Part shown: one piece after another, positions 26,818-38,215 of the stretch
How positions within the stretch are numbered: position 1 is the first letter of the stretch
How the letters are laid out: the number at the start of each line of letters is the position of its first letter
Assembly (NCBI RefSeq): GCF_051014685.1
Contig: NC_135060.1
Location: 8,928,001 to 8,992,000, forward strand
Length of the DNA stretch: 64,000 nt
Source of the DNA: Ptiloglossa arizonensis
Lineage: Eukaryota; Arthropoda; Insecta; Hymenoptera; Colletidae
Direction of reading: 5' to 3'
Translations under genes and position numbers: made by a program
The notes under the pieces: model-generated
What the model was told of the DNA's origin: nothing
Databases searched by the model: none
Seen by the model: the letters and a program-made list of their open reading frames with translations, nothing else

Positions 26818-26916
26818 CTCGTCGCTGCCTCGATCGCTTTCCAACGCGCTCGGCGCAAGTTCCCCAAAAATTATGGTCTTTTCGTTCATCCGGAGGACAC
26901 GACGAACTGCGATAAG
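26818..26916 (+). pseudogene. Possible orphan chitin-binding (CBM14/peritrophin-A) exon
   Basis: This lies between a good acceptor (CGTCCTCGTCTCATCAG) and donor (GATAAG|GTAAAT). The frame encodes KFPKNYGLFVHPEDTTNCDK, which resembles the first half of a type-2 chitin-binding domain (CP-x-x-G-[LF]-x-x-x-P-x-x-C-x-K). The first Cys expected before Pro is Phe (TTC instead of TGC). No partner exon with the rest of the domain follows within 4 kb. It could be a decayed fragment, an exon of a gene with very long introns, or chance. Confidence 0.3.
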
Positions 26917-27511
26917 GTAAATGTCACGGTGAACGAATTTTTGCGAATATTCCTGCATACAAATAATACCTTTACTCGGTACGTTGCGGTCGAGTTGTTT
27001 GTAAATCCGTTACGTATGTTCGAGATATCGTAGAATTTATTTACCGTTGTTGATAATCGTTTTAAAAATTTTTTCATATCCCATATCGCGGATAAATTAC
27101 CCCGAGGATCCATTTTCGATTCGTTTACACGCGAAATTCGAGTAACTTTCGCGATGAAAATTCAAACATCTTCTCGGATAGTAGATTTTCGATTCAAACG
27201 CTCGGATCCTTTTTTTATAAAGAGAAAACACAGTTACGTAAAAAAGAAAGAGCACGTGTACCGTGGTCGAGCGTAGTTCGACATCGTTTAATTCTCCCCG
27301 ATCGAATTGTTCTTTTTTTCCTTCGTTTTCCACCGTTCAAGAGCCACGATCGGGCTCGGTCGCGCGAAATATCTCGTAAAGATCGTCCAGTTTCCAATAC
27401 GGTAACGATACCACCTTGCACCGTGGAGAACGCGAGCGATGGGAACTGAAACCGTGCAGATGTATCGTTACGGGCACGGTGGCTGGATTTTTATTGTTTC
27501 CTCGAGTCTAG

Positions 27512-30500
27512 ATGGAAAGCGTGATGGCGGACGAACCATCGAACCACGAGCGAGAGTATTCGCCGCGTTCGTCGAGGAAATGCTCGACGAGGGAAAAGCC
27601 GAGTCGCGCGGAGGGCAGCAGAGCAGCCCGGAGCGACGAGCGCGAGGAAAGTGGCTCGATCAAGGAGAACTTGCTCGAAAAACCAATAATCTGCAGTTGC
27701 TGTCGTAAACGCAACGAGGCTGCAAGAGCCAACGAACCGACGAACGTTTTCAAGACAAGAGATAGATGCAGCGCGGGGGACACGCTCGACGTCGTTCCGA
27801 GCAAAGAATACAATGGGATCGCGAAGAAAGGCGATCTTTCCAAATCGGAGGAGCGCCAACTAGAGAAGTACGATATACCCTCTTTGATTCCGCGCGGGAC
27901 AAATTATTATTGCCAGTGTTCCGGTCGAGCGAGCGAATTCTTCGTTGTAAGTTGTCTCGGCGACGATCGGGAATCCGCGACTGCAACCGGGGAACGCTTG
28001 GAGATTGTCGTGAAAAGAAGACACTCGCGAAACGTTGTTCGTTATCTCGTTTCACCGTAGTCGAACGAACGTAATTCTTCGATACGAGTGTTGGTTACCT
28101 CGACTCGCGGTCGCAACGGAGAACGTTCGATATTTTCGTAAAAAGTGAACCCTCGAACGAATAAATTCCTCGCGTAACGTTGAACGTTGCGAAACGAAAA
28201 GTAGACACTCGCCAAAGGGTTTTTATCTATATGTATTGCCGTTTGTTCTGCTGGAACGAACGTATCGTTCGTTGGGAGTTTAAGTTATCTCGAGCTGTAA
28301 AGAGAACTTTTGACAAAAAGTAGACACTAGAAATGAATCGTTCGTTACGTGTGCAAGTTACGTTCGACGACGATCGAGAACTGCAACTACAATTGCAATT
28401 GCAACGAAGAACGTTAGAAACACTCGCGAAAAGCGGAGGGTAATACGTAAACGGTTTGGAATTAAATTAGACAATTATTCTTTGGTTTCGATCACTCACT
28501 TCGTCCTCGCCTGGTTTCACTCGCGATCTTCGATATCCGACACGTGAAATCGACTAGTTCGAGACAACTGTCTCTTTTAGAGCCACGGTAAACTCGTACG
28601 GCACGGTCGCGACGAAACTGTTCCCGTTCTCTTTCGTTTCCAGTTGCGACGCAAAAATGATGAAAAGTTTCATAACGGAGTCCGGGAATTCTGGCCGTTG
28701 CCGTGCTTCGGTTTTCCATTCACGAAGACGAAGTCCGAGGGAAACTTCGGCCAAATTGGATTCCGTTAATCTTCTATACGACAGAGGCCACGATCAAGCG
28801 GATAACGTTAAAGGCAGCGTCTCGTCCGAGAAACGGAGTGAGTTGAAATTCTTCGCGTTCTCGAATCACGACCGCGTCGGGATGAGTTATCGCGATAATT
28901 TTCGCCTTTCCTTTAGACTGCCACCCGCGAGACCACGGTCGCCACGTCGTCGCCAAGGACTGCAAATGGGATCGTCGAAATTCGCGATCGAAGGTGAACG
29001 TTCTCGGCTCGCGAAAGGACGACACGTCGACGACCGTGCAACGCGGTTGCGATTTTCATTGCGAGAAACACTCCACCGTCGATTTGCTTCGCCGAGATCA
29101 TTATCGTATCCAGAATCGTCATCGTTGCTGCCATTCGCGCGACTGCTCTCATCGATGCAAATGTTGCGAGGAATACCACAGGTTCGAGCGGATATCGAAT
29201 TATCACGGTAGAAACGTTCGAGTCTTCAATCTTGGTAAAGTAACGGAAAGTTACAAAGGTTGAAAATTCTTCATTTTTATTTTGAGTTAGGAAAAGCGTG
29301 AGAATAATCTGAAAATGTGTTTCGAGCTCGAATTACCACCGTACAAACGTTCGAGTCTTGAATCTTGGTAAAGTAACGGAAAGTTACAAAGGTTGAAAAT
29401 TCTTCGTTTTTATTTTGAGTTAGGAAAAGGGTGAAAATAATCTAAGAATGGTTACGAGCTCGAATTACCAACGTGGAAACGTTCAACCCTTAAATCTTAA
29501 ATTAACGGAAAGTTACAAAGCTACGAAAAGCGTAAAAATGATCGAAAGTTACTCGGCCTAATGCCAATAAAAAAAAATGTTTCGAATGAAATTTCTTGTA
29601 TTCGACGGGACTCATCGGATATACGTACTCGTACTTTTCGAGACGTCACGTTAACCTCGAGTTCTTTAAAAATTTTCGTACATTTTCTCTCCTCGATATT
29701 AAACTCGAAGTTATCTCGATATCTCTGAAAATACGAGACACGGAAAAATCGGATTCATCCGACGAGCGTCGTCCGATACAAGAAATTTCGTTCGAACTAT
29801 TTTCGTACGAAGTCGACGGATAAGTATTTCGATCGTTCGTCGACCAATCCCCTCTAACTCGGCATCTGGATCCTCTTTACCGCGTGCTCGACGATTTGAG
29901 CACGAAATCCCGAAAATACTATCCGGTCCGTTCGCCACGTTTCCGTCCACCGAGAGAAAAATGTCCGCGGTTCTAATTGAAATTTTCCCCGGCCAGTTGC
30001 TCGTCGAAGGAGAGATTGCGTCTCGCGTCCGACACTTGTCTCTGTTCATCGAACACCGGAAATCGGAAGGTTTGCTGCGACAAAGGTCAAGTCGCGTACG
30101 AGTCGCTCTGCCGCCATGTTTGCTGCACGAAAGATACGGGGAAGATATCGACCGTACAGGAGCAAAACGACGAGGAGTACGACGATTGCGTGGCCACGAT
30201 CGATCACAAGGATTCCTTGTGCATCCTGGTGGAGAAGTACAAGGCCAGCAAGAAGTGCAAACACACGAAATTCAACGGCGAGACAGAGTTCTCGGACGAG
30301 CGTACCAAAGACGAGTGCGATAAATCGTTCGGCTCGGAAATCAGCTGCCAAATGGAGGAAACCGTCGACGCCCGGCAACGAGAGAAATATTTCGACGCTC
30401 GTACAACCAACGGGAAAGCGTGCAGGGGCGATTGCAATCGTTTGAAAAATTTGAGATCGCGTTTGGGGAAAACCGGCACTTGTTGTTCGGCGAAAGGCAC

Positions 30501-30522
30501 ACCATGGAGACACTCGTTTTAA
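27512..30522 (+). CDS. Unrecognised cysteine-rich, multi-exon protein (partial model)
   Basis: This block is GC-richer than its surroundings and shows at least four exon-like segments. 27512-27946 starts MESVMADEPSNHEREYSPRS, has CSCCRK, and ends at an ideal GTAAGT donor. 28644-28837 has a strong acceptor CTTTCGTTTCCAG and a GTGAGT donor. 28917-29207 has acceptor CGCCTTTCCTTTAG and contains CDFHCEKH, RCCHSRDCSHRCKCCEEYH. 29997-30522 has acceptor TTTTCCCCGGCCAG, contains KVCCDKGQVAYESLCRHVCC, and stops with TAA. The second and third segments join in phase. The first-to-second and third-to-last joins do not fit perfectly, so an exon or alternative donor is missing; 28,332-28,440 and a donor at 29,181 are candidates. 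No family was recognised. Paired CC motifs suggest disulfide-rich or metal-binding protein (inference). Confidence 0.5.
29200..29553. repeat. Tandem repeat, period about 132-133 bp
   Basis: AAACGTTC recurs at 29212, 29345 and 29477, with shared following blocks such as TAACGGAAAGTTACAAAG and TTATTTTGAGTTAGGAAAAG. About 2.7 units are present. The first unit overlaps the end and the candidate donor of the third exon of the cysteine-rich gene. Confidence 0.9.
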
Positions 30523-31092
30523 ACCCGAACCGAACCGATCACCGCTTCGGGCCGAGTTTCATTTTCTACTTGTATTGCTTTTAACTTACACGTTTATTAT
30601 TGTATTCGTTTTTTCGACGAGAACGAGTTGACTCGGAGGCGTTTCTATTTACGATCCATTCAATTTCAAATTCGATGGGAGAGGATCGTGGAACGCGATT
30701 ACGAACCCTGGGATCAATTACGAAACATCTCCGCCTCCATGTTTCATCTTCGTTTAACTTTCTACGCGTATTGTAATCGCGCGCTTTACATTTATGGAAT
30801 TTTCATTAAAACTTCGTGTAATGTTTTCGAGAGTATGATTTTTCTTTCGTCGTTCTCTTCTTTGGCTTTCCTTTATACGAAATATATTTACATACGTAAA
30901 TATTTTATATACACACGCATTATATATGTACACATCCATATACAGAGTAGGACGCGACTTCGTTACGGAGGCTCGAGCGCGTCGCTGGTTTTCAGCTAGC
31001 TTATTTTTTAAAGTATATCACGGTAATAAAGTTAATCAACTTATTTTGGAAGTATATTGCTTTAATAAAGTTAATAAACGAGGGCATTTATA

Positions 31093-34000
31093 TCATTCGC
31101 CGGCATCGTCCGCGGTACCGGTCTCTTGGGCAACATTTGGCTCCTCTTCCGCAGACTCGTGCTCGTGCTCGTGCTCGTGCTCGTGTTCGTGCTCGTGTTC
31201 GTGTTCGTGCTCGTGCTCGTGCTCGTGTTCGTACCCGTGCTCGTACTTGTGCTCCTCCACGGTTACTTTCGTTTCTTTGCTCTTCCCTTGGTACGGTAAC
31301 GGTTTCGTTATTAATTGATTTGCGCATTGCGCGCGAAATAAATTTCCTCCCGCGGACACCCACTGTTTCGCGATGGAACGTTATTAATTCTTTGCTTTCC
31401 ACCTACCCTCGTCCACCGATTCTAATTCCGTCGGATACTCGGTTTCGGCCGCCGATTGTGGTTCTTGTTGCTCGTCATCCATTTCCGTTTCCGTCAACCG
31501 TTCCGTGTATTCCGTGTCAGACTTCGCTTCCGAATCCATCTGACGGTGCTCCGGATCGGGGCTACGCGTTGCGGTATCGATCTCTTCCGTCTCTGCGGTG
31601 AATTTGAATTTAGACATTCTTTCGATCGGGACAGTTAGAAAATTTCAAATTTGCAATTCGATGGCACGAGATAACGGTTTTTTCTTTTATACAGTGTTCC
31701 GCGCAACGAAATTGGAACAAGCTCCACGAAATTAAATGTTATCGAACACGATGCGCAATACGGAAATAATTTTCTGCATTTTTTCTGCATCGGTGCATGA
31801 TACAAAATAGGAATGCATCGGTTTCTTAAAACGTTTGCTACAGGTATAGTCAGTGTGGTCGTATGTAAGCGATGTCTCGAGAACGACTATAGTTCTCTTT
31901 GTAGTTTTGGAAGATCGTAAGTACCTTGGTACTTTTTTGTAGAAAGAAAAGAACTGCATCGACCGGTCCAGTCTATTGGGTTCTACTTTAAAAAAGTGCA
32001 ATTGTATTAGGTCGTTTGGAAAATCATTTCGTTTTCCAAAATGGAGAATATATAATTGAATAAAATGTTTATACCTTCTAAAAGAATCGTGTTTCATTGT
32101 CACCAAAAAAAATGAAACGACTTTTCGAACAACTCAATATTTTCCAGGATGCCTAGAAGTGGATAAAATTATTTTCGAGCATTATTTGTGCATCGTGAGA
32201 TACCATTTCATTTTTTCCTATGATATTTTTATTCGTCTTTAACGAAGAGACTTCTTTTCTGCGCGATCAACGAGGCGAATTTTTGTTTACCTTCGTCCTC
32301 GTCGTATTGCTCCTCGGTGTCGATTCCTGCAACTTGGGCGGTTTCCAAATAACCTGATGAAAATTTCATTCTTTATTTATTCGTGTATTTAATTGTCCTG
32401 GATTAATACACACTGTCGGTAGTATCTATGGAGACGTTTTTATATTTTGAATTTATTGAATGTTGAGGTGAAACAGATGCATCAAGTTAATACTGATTTT
32501 AATCTTACTCTTTGTATGATTATACGTGAATAATTTTATTGCAAAAGCTTCTAACTTAGGCTATTTTCGTACAGATAAATCTTGTTCGAACACGTATCTG
32601 TTTCATCGAAAATTGTACTTTTTCGTGTCGAAAGAACATTCATTAGATACGATATAAGATCAAAATTATATATCCTGAATATTAAAAAAAGATATCGATA
32701 AATTTCATTTTCATTGCAAATTTTTTCATTTCTTTTAAAAGATGAAAATTGCTCCGAATTTTTGAGCGGTAGGGGTAGTTGTAGATAAAAAAAATATTAT
32801 TAATTTCAAGTCTTACACGTTTCCAAGGATCGTTCAAATCCTTGGCCAAGGACGATGTTCGTAAACGTTCGATAAGTCTCTCGTTTCTCGCGATTCGAAC
32901 GAGAAGATCGAAATTCTATGAATTAGATTCAAGCGTGGTACCTTCTTTCGCAATACGCGTCTTCCTCAAGTGTTCCTTGAAAGCGATCTGAACTTTCGAG
33001 CTGGCTACTATCAACTCCTCTCGAGTGCCATAACCGGGGATGTTCTCGCGCAATGTTACTCTTTCGAAAACTTTGTGATGCAAATTCTCGATAACAGCAT
33101 TCACTATCAACGACTTCGAAGATTCCAACCGATGCACGTCGTAAGTGTTTTTCTTCGTGCGATAATTTTTGTAGGCTTTCTTAGAAAGCAAACAAAAAAA
33201 AAAAAAAGAAAAATTGGTCTCAGTGACTTCTAATTTAGCGATGTCAAGTATCAAGAATTGCGAATAAAATTATATTGCAATTGGATAAATTGGCGAAACC
33301 GTTGCATCTAATGTCGCGTTCTATAAACCTGTCCAACGCGGACAAATACAAATTCTATTTTCAATTTTCGAAAAAAAACCATACATTTGAGAGTCAACAC
33401 GTTGAGCTACACTACGATAAGCCTAAAACGAACATCAGATCAGCGTTATTCGTGAACGTTTAACGTTACTTGAATAATCGTTGCAGCTTCATTGGCCTTA
33501 TCCATTGTCAATCCAGAATCGTTGTACATCATCTCCATCCAAGCAACCGCTTGAATGGCCTCCACGGTCTCCAGTATACGCGAATCCTTCTTAAGTTCCT
33601 TTTCCGTTTCCGCTGAGAACATCGAGAGATCGTGTCTGTCGAATCACCGAAATTTACGTGAAATTTTTACAGCTTAGCGTAATTAAAAATCTTACGACCG
33701 TCTATCTTCTGATTTCTTCTGGTGTAGTAACCCTGATAGGCGAACTACGCGCGACAACGATCGATTTAGTTCTTCGTTGACGACATTACGCTCGCTTAGT
33801 TTTACTTTTATGTATTTCGCAGCTGTTGAAATCTCCGCTTGCGATGCACCAGCTTGCCTCAGGATGTCCAACGTCTTCGTCACCGCCTTTTGCCATTGAA
33901 TCTTCCCTCTGGTTTCGTTCAGGGACATCCTCTCGAAGTGACCACGAAACGCAGCCTGTTTTTGATTCGATAATTTTAAAGTTTTATTATATTCTCAATC

Positions 34001-36238
34001 ATTGGGTAAAAGATATCCCGAATATATAGAACTTAGATCTTTAACTTTATAATACAAAGAGAGAACATAGAACAAAGTGGAGAAGTTGCATTCGTTATAA
34101 CAGTTTCAATTAAAGAGAAACAATATAGAAGGGCACGATGTGTCAAAAAAGACCCGAGAAATGTACTAGGGTTAATTTTGAATCATTTTTTTATTACCCA
34201 CTCTATCTTTGGGTAAAAAATATCCCGAACGTATGAAACTCGTGTTTTTAATTTTATATAGAAATAAGAGGGGAAATATTGGAGTATTGTAATAGTTTCA
34301 ACGATAAAAAGAAACAATATATTCTAAGAACGTTGCGTGAGTGCGTTGTTCTCGCGATTGAAGTTCTTTTTTTTATCCGATTTCAATATCAAGAAACGTA
34401 ATACTACTATTGTCAATAATAGGTAGTCCGATACTGTTCTCGGCGCGTCTGTCTCCACCTTCACCTTTTCACGTAAGGTTAAAGTGATTATGTTTCACGC
34501 TCGAAATTCTGAGATCGAATTCCGAGCGTTAGGTGGTGGTATCTTATTGTGAACGTCCAAGAGTACAATAGACGAGCATTTTGGGGGCAACGTGGATTAT
34601 TCAGGTTTACAAATACTCACTTGTAAACGTGGACTATTCACGTTTACAAATACTCACTTGTAAACGTGGATTATTCACGTTTACAAATACTCACTTGTAT
34701 CACCACGGCAGCGCGTTGAGCGATCTCGAACGTTGCTCCTGTCGCTTCTAAGATGCTTCGTATCGACATCATGGATGTTTCGTCGCAGGCGTCGATTGGG
34801 TCGCCTCGAAGAAAAACGAATAATACGAAATTTATTACTTCACTATACTTTTCTGAAGTTTTCCTCAAAGTTTGTTTTTGCAACGTTATCTAACTCCGTA
34901 TTTTTCACGATTCGTTCGCTGTTCAATTACCATTGCACGAGTACGTCGGTTGAAAATCGATCGCGTTCAAGTACTCCCGAAACGCTTTCTGGAAAGAAAA
35001 AAGGCAGACGAAATGTACCGTGTAAGTGTCGATAAGCATCTAGCACGCGACAATACAATTTACTTGAATCCGTGGAGCCGCGACAGCGATCTGCGCCAAA
35101 CTGAAACCGGTTCTGTAAAGTATGGACAGAATGGCCTGACTTCCGAGTAAAATGTTGTTTACGACTTTAACCGCAACTGAAACGATCATAGAGGTTTTCA
35201 CGAGTTGCCGGTGGAAAATAAAAAAAGAAAGAAAAAAAAAAGAGTGATAAAATGCCAGAGTGCTTTCTGTTAATAGCGAAAAATCCCCGGGAATAATTTA
35301 CTTTTCGTGTTCTCACGCGTGATCAAAAGCGTGTCCACGTATTCGGCGATGAATGCGTACAAGTTTGCGGGTTGCGATCGGAGAACCTGTTTCCATTTAC
35401 GAAATTACGAAATTAGTCACGAAAATAATCGATTAATCGCGCAACAATCATTCAGAACGTTAAATGATGGAGAAGTGATCTAATCCGATGCAGTCGTTAC
35501 TTCATTAACATCAATAGAAACGATAATTAATACTGGTAGTTAATATACGAATAATTGATATTCGTTTAATCTTTATGACAATATTTCATTGTTAGATAAT
35601 CGTTCGATCTGTGCAGCGTAAACGCGGAACCATTTTCTAAATTGAGAAACATTTACACGCAGACCGAAGTTCGAACGAAAGTGGATTAAAAATTAGTAAT
35701 TTAATGGGATATTTTTTTATTCTACCGGATATTCGTGTATCGAAGTACGAAGGTATCAGGAGGAAATTATTAAGTTAATAAGACGGGAGTTCTGTTCGTT
35801 GCAAAGTACTTAAAAATCGAAGCTACTTCGCAATTATTGATTTTCGCGTTAACAAGAGATTGAAATGTTTCTTGTCTCTGACTCCGTAGAAATATCTGGA
35901 TAACAAAAAGGTTCAATCGTAAAGATGTTTTACACGAAGTAACGAAGCGTTTGCATTGAATTTCCAAAGACTCGCGAACGCGTTTGTAATCTTCAGCGCA
36001 CCGTTAACCACCCTTCCCTGAGATTCGTCTTTCGCGATAAAAAATAATTTTCGTAGATTTACCTTAAAAAAGGCGTAGCTTGTACTTTTTATCGAAAACA
36101 CTTGGGACCGAACTCGAGCGATTTCAGCGAGAACGTGCGCGTGCTTACCTCGCGTGAAATGTCGGTGCAGAGTTCTCGCAACCCTTCCGGTACCTTGTAT
36201 ATATGCTTGGCGTTGTACTTTTCGAGCGTAATATCCAT
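31093..36238 (-). CDS. RIIa-domain, multi-IQ-motif protein with Glu-His tail (sperm/ciliary type)
   Basis: The eleven exons, in transcript order, are 36238-36149, 35386-35302, 35176-35064, 34988-34931, 34804-34695, 33955-33696, 33635-33470, 33179-32942, 32353-32291, 31592-31407 and 31286-31093. Every phase fits, giving 520 residues. Residues about 12-55 form an RIIa docking fold like that of SPA17, ROPN1 and CABYR (YKVPEGLRELCTDISREV, then ANLYAFIAEYVDTLL). Repeated helical modules follow, each ending in an IQ motif: APRIQ/KAFREY (Gln 96), AVVIQ/AAFRGHFERM (152), ATIIQ/KAYKNYR (294) and SKVQIAFKEHLRK (358), plus a degenerate one at AAKYIKVKLS. The C-terminal 140 residues are acidic and include twelve consecutive Glu-His pairs. 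RIIa proteins dock AKAPs in sperm flagella and cilia, and IQ motifs bind calmodulin; both roles are inferred. No exact orthologue name is claimed. Confidence 0.85.
31156..31252. repeat. Coding hexanucleotide-type repeat (Glu-His)n
   Basis: Repeats of CTCGTG/TTCGTG on the plus strand read GAG/GAA-CAC on the minus strand. They encode twelve consecutive Glu-His dipeptides (31159-31230) in the last exon of the RIIa/IQ gene. The third-position variation (GAG versus GAA) implies the array has aged or is selected at the protein level. It also creates long spurious Arg/Ala-rich frames in the other reading frames. Confidence 0.95.
32007..32137. mobile_element. Mariner-type MITE, copy 1
   Basis: This 131-bp element has inverted ends TTAGGTCGTTTGGAAA and (reverse complement of its right end) TTGAGTTGTTCGAAAAG, flanked on both sides by TA, the mariner target duplication. 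The interior matches the copy at 62,423-62,555 in the opposite orientation (AAAATGGAGAATATAT, AATCGTGTTTCATT). It lies in the intron between exons 9 and 10 of the RIIa/IQ gene and has no transposase. Confidence 0.85.
34614..34699. repeat. Tandem 37-bp repeat carrying a triplicated 5' splice site
   Basis: On the plus strand ACTCACTTGTA occurs with its AC at 34619, 34656 and 34693, exactly 37 bp apart. On the minus strand each reads TACAA|GTGAGTATTTG. The copy at 34,693-34,694 is the donor of exon 5 of the RIIa/IQ gene; the other two lie in the intron. Use of a downstream copy would add 37 nt, with an in-frame TAA after seven codons. Confidence 0.92.
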
Positions 36239-38215
36239 GTTTTTTCCCTTTTCCGAAAAATGTTCAGTAACGATGGAACGTGAAAACGAAACGAAGTCTC
36301 TACACTCGAAAAACAAATCTCTAGTGCCAGCGACGTTTTCAGACGTTTCACGCAGATTTTTTCAGCCGTCAAGCGACGGGAAATACGATTCCCTTTTGTT
36401 TTGTAAACGGTATCGCGCCCGCATTCAATTCGCAGTTTTAAATAACCGGCGAAATTGCAATTTTAACCCGGCAACAGCCACTCCGGGTCTATCAGTTCCA
36501 GAGTGAAAATGTTATTCCGTTTCCGCGGAACGACGAAGCTGCGGACGATGTCGGCGCGCGCTCTATTTCTTTTTCCGAATTGCCACGATAAACACGAACG
36601 ACTCTTGGATGTTCGATAGCGACTGACAGCACTCCTGGGTCACCAAATTCGTCGATACTCGTTGCAACGCGTGTGTTTCGAAACCGTCGAATGTATGTAT
36701 ATACAGAGTGTTTTGAGCGGGTAAGTAATAATAATAATCTTGTTCTTGTTTTCGAGAGTGAGCAATGTTTGGGCACGTTTGGAAGCGAATGTGCGAATCG
36801 ATATTCTGGGCGAACGTGTAGGAAATTTTAATTATCTTCGGGCTCGAATATAGTTATTAAGGTCGTTGAATTTTTTCATTACGCTCTAGAAGAATATCGA
36901 AAAAATATAGAGTCACGTTTAAAAAAAGTAACCGATGATTTTGAATTTTGTCTAAAAATGATTTTGAGGAGAGATTTATTCCATCGTTACACGTACTGCT
37001 TGAAATAATGTAATTTTGCCTCGCAATGTTTTTCTATTCGACGATAACTAAGGTAGATATTTAGGTGACTCTATTTGTCCACGACAATCTATATATAGTA
37101 CGAAATAGTGCAGATTTATTCGGTAAAGAAATCGAGATCTTCGATATACACTTTCGTGGCGAATACAATCATCGTCGTTGATCGTGTCGCAGCTCGTATT
37201 TGATATGTTTACATAATACGTGCATACATTGACGATATCGATACGCGTAGAAAATTACATTGCGACTAATTGGTAATATTGCGCAATGAATTCCGCGTCG
37301 TCTTCGAACAATCTCATTCAGAATGGATAACTTTCTTGGAAGTCGGGCAACGCGATAAACATCAATTCTTGTCGTAGGCGACCGTGGCGCCAAGCACCGT
37401 ATTATCGTTTACAGAAGTATAATAAATAATCGTCGAGGGGTTCATTTACCATTTTCCACTTTCCAGGAACGTGGCTGCGGTTACATTATTTCACTGTTAA
37501 CGCAATCGATCGACGAAGTCGATGTACGTTCTTAGAGATTATTAGACTATTGGAAGGTAATCGATCATTATTAAGAAAATTACTCGAAAACGCGATTTAA
37601 ATGATTACTAACCTCGAGGAAAAGTCAACTATTTTCGAATCAATTTCTGCCAAGTTGCACAAAGATAACACGGTCTTTGAAACTTTTTCTCGAAGACGCG
37701 GTGACCCGTGCAAACTGTCACGAGTTGCTTTCCCGGAAATCAACAAAGATAACATCATGTTTATTTCCAATCAAATGGTTTAGAAGAATTGATCAATCGA
37801 TGTGCGACAATTACGCAACAAAACAGCTTCCCTAAATCTTTTCGAAACTTTACAAATTGATTATCATCCAGTTTGTTACACGAACATATTCAATTGTACT
37901 CGATAATGGTTCAGCTCGATGTATCGTGTCCTGATACTGTACAGAACACGAGGACTATTTTGAAATATTTCTCAGGCCGCGAAAAATATTTCGGAATCTT
38001 TTTAACCATACAAGAAACACTACCAAACATAGTTCACGACACGAGAATACCATTCCGAATATTTTCGGAATCATCTCGAGACCTTGGCGATCGAAGGATA
38101 GAATTAATCCTTCTGCTCGGTTCTCGTACGATTTCGTAGGCGCGCTATCCGCGTTACATCAGCACGATCACGGCACGGTTCACGGTCACCGTCATTCAAT
38201 TCACTGCACGGGGAA
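36239..38215. other. Shared head-to-head upstream region
   Basis: This interval separates the minus-strand RIIa/IQ gene from the plus-strand serine protease and must contain the promoters and leaders of both. No canonical TATA-initiator pair stands out, and no further gene is supported. Confidence 0.5.

Noticed and set aside
31088..31601. Arg/Ala/Thr-rich frames on both strands
   Set aside because: They are alternative readings of the Glu-His coding repeat in the RIIa/IQ gene and break the spliced model.
32916..32941. Read-through end of RIIa/IQ exon 8 giving ...GTTLESNS and a stop
   Set aside because: A donor at 32,941/32,940 (GAAG|GTACCA) joins in phase to the exon at 32,353-32,291, which continues the protein for another 147 residues. 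The read-through stop would only matter in an intron-retaining form.
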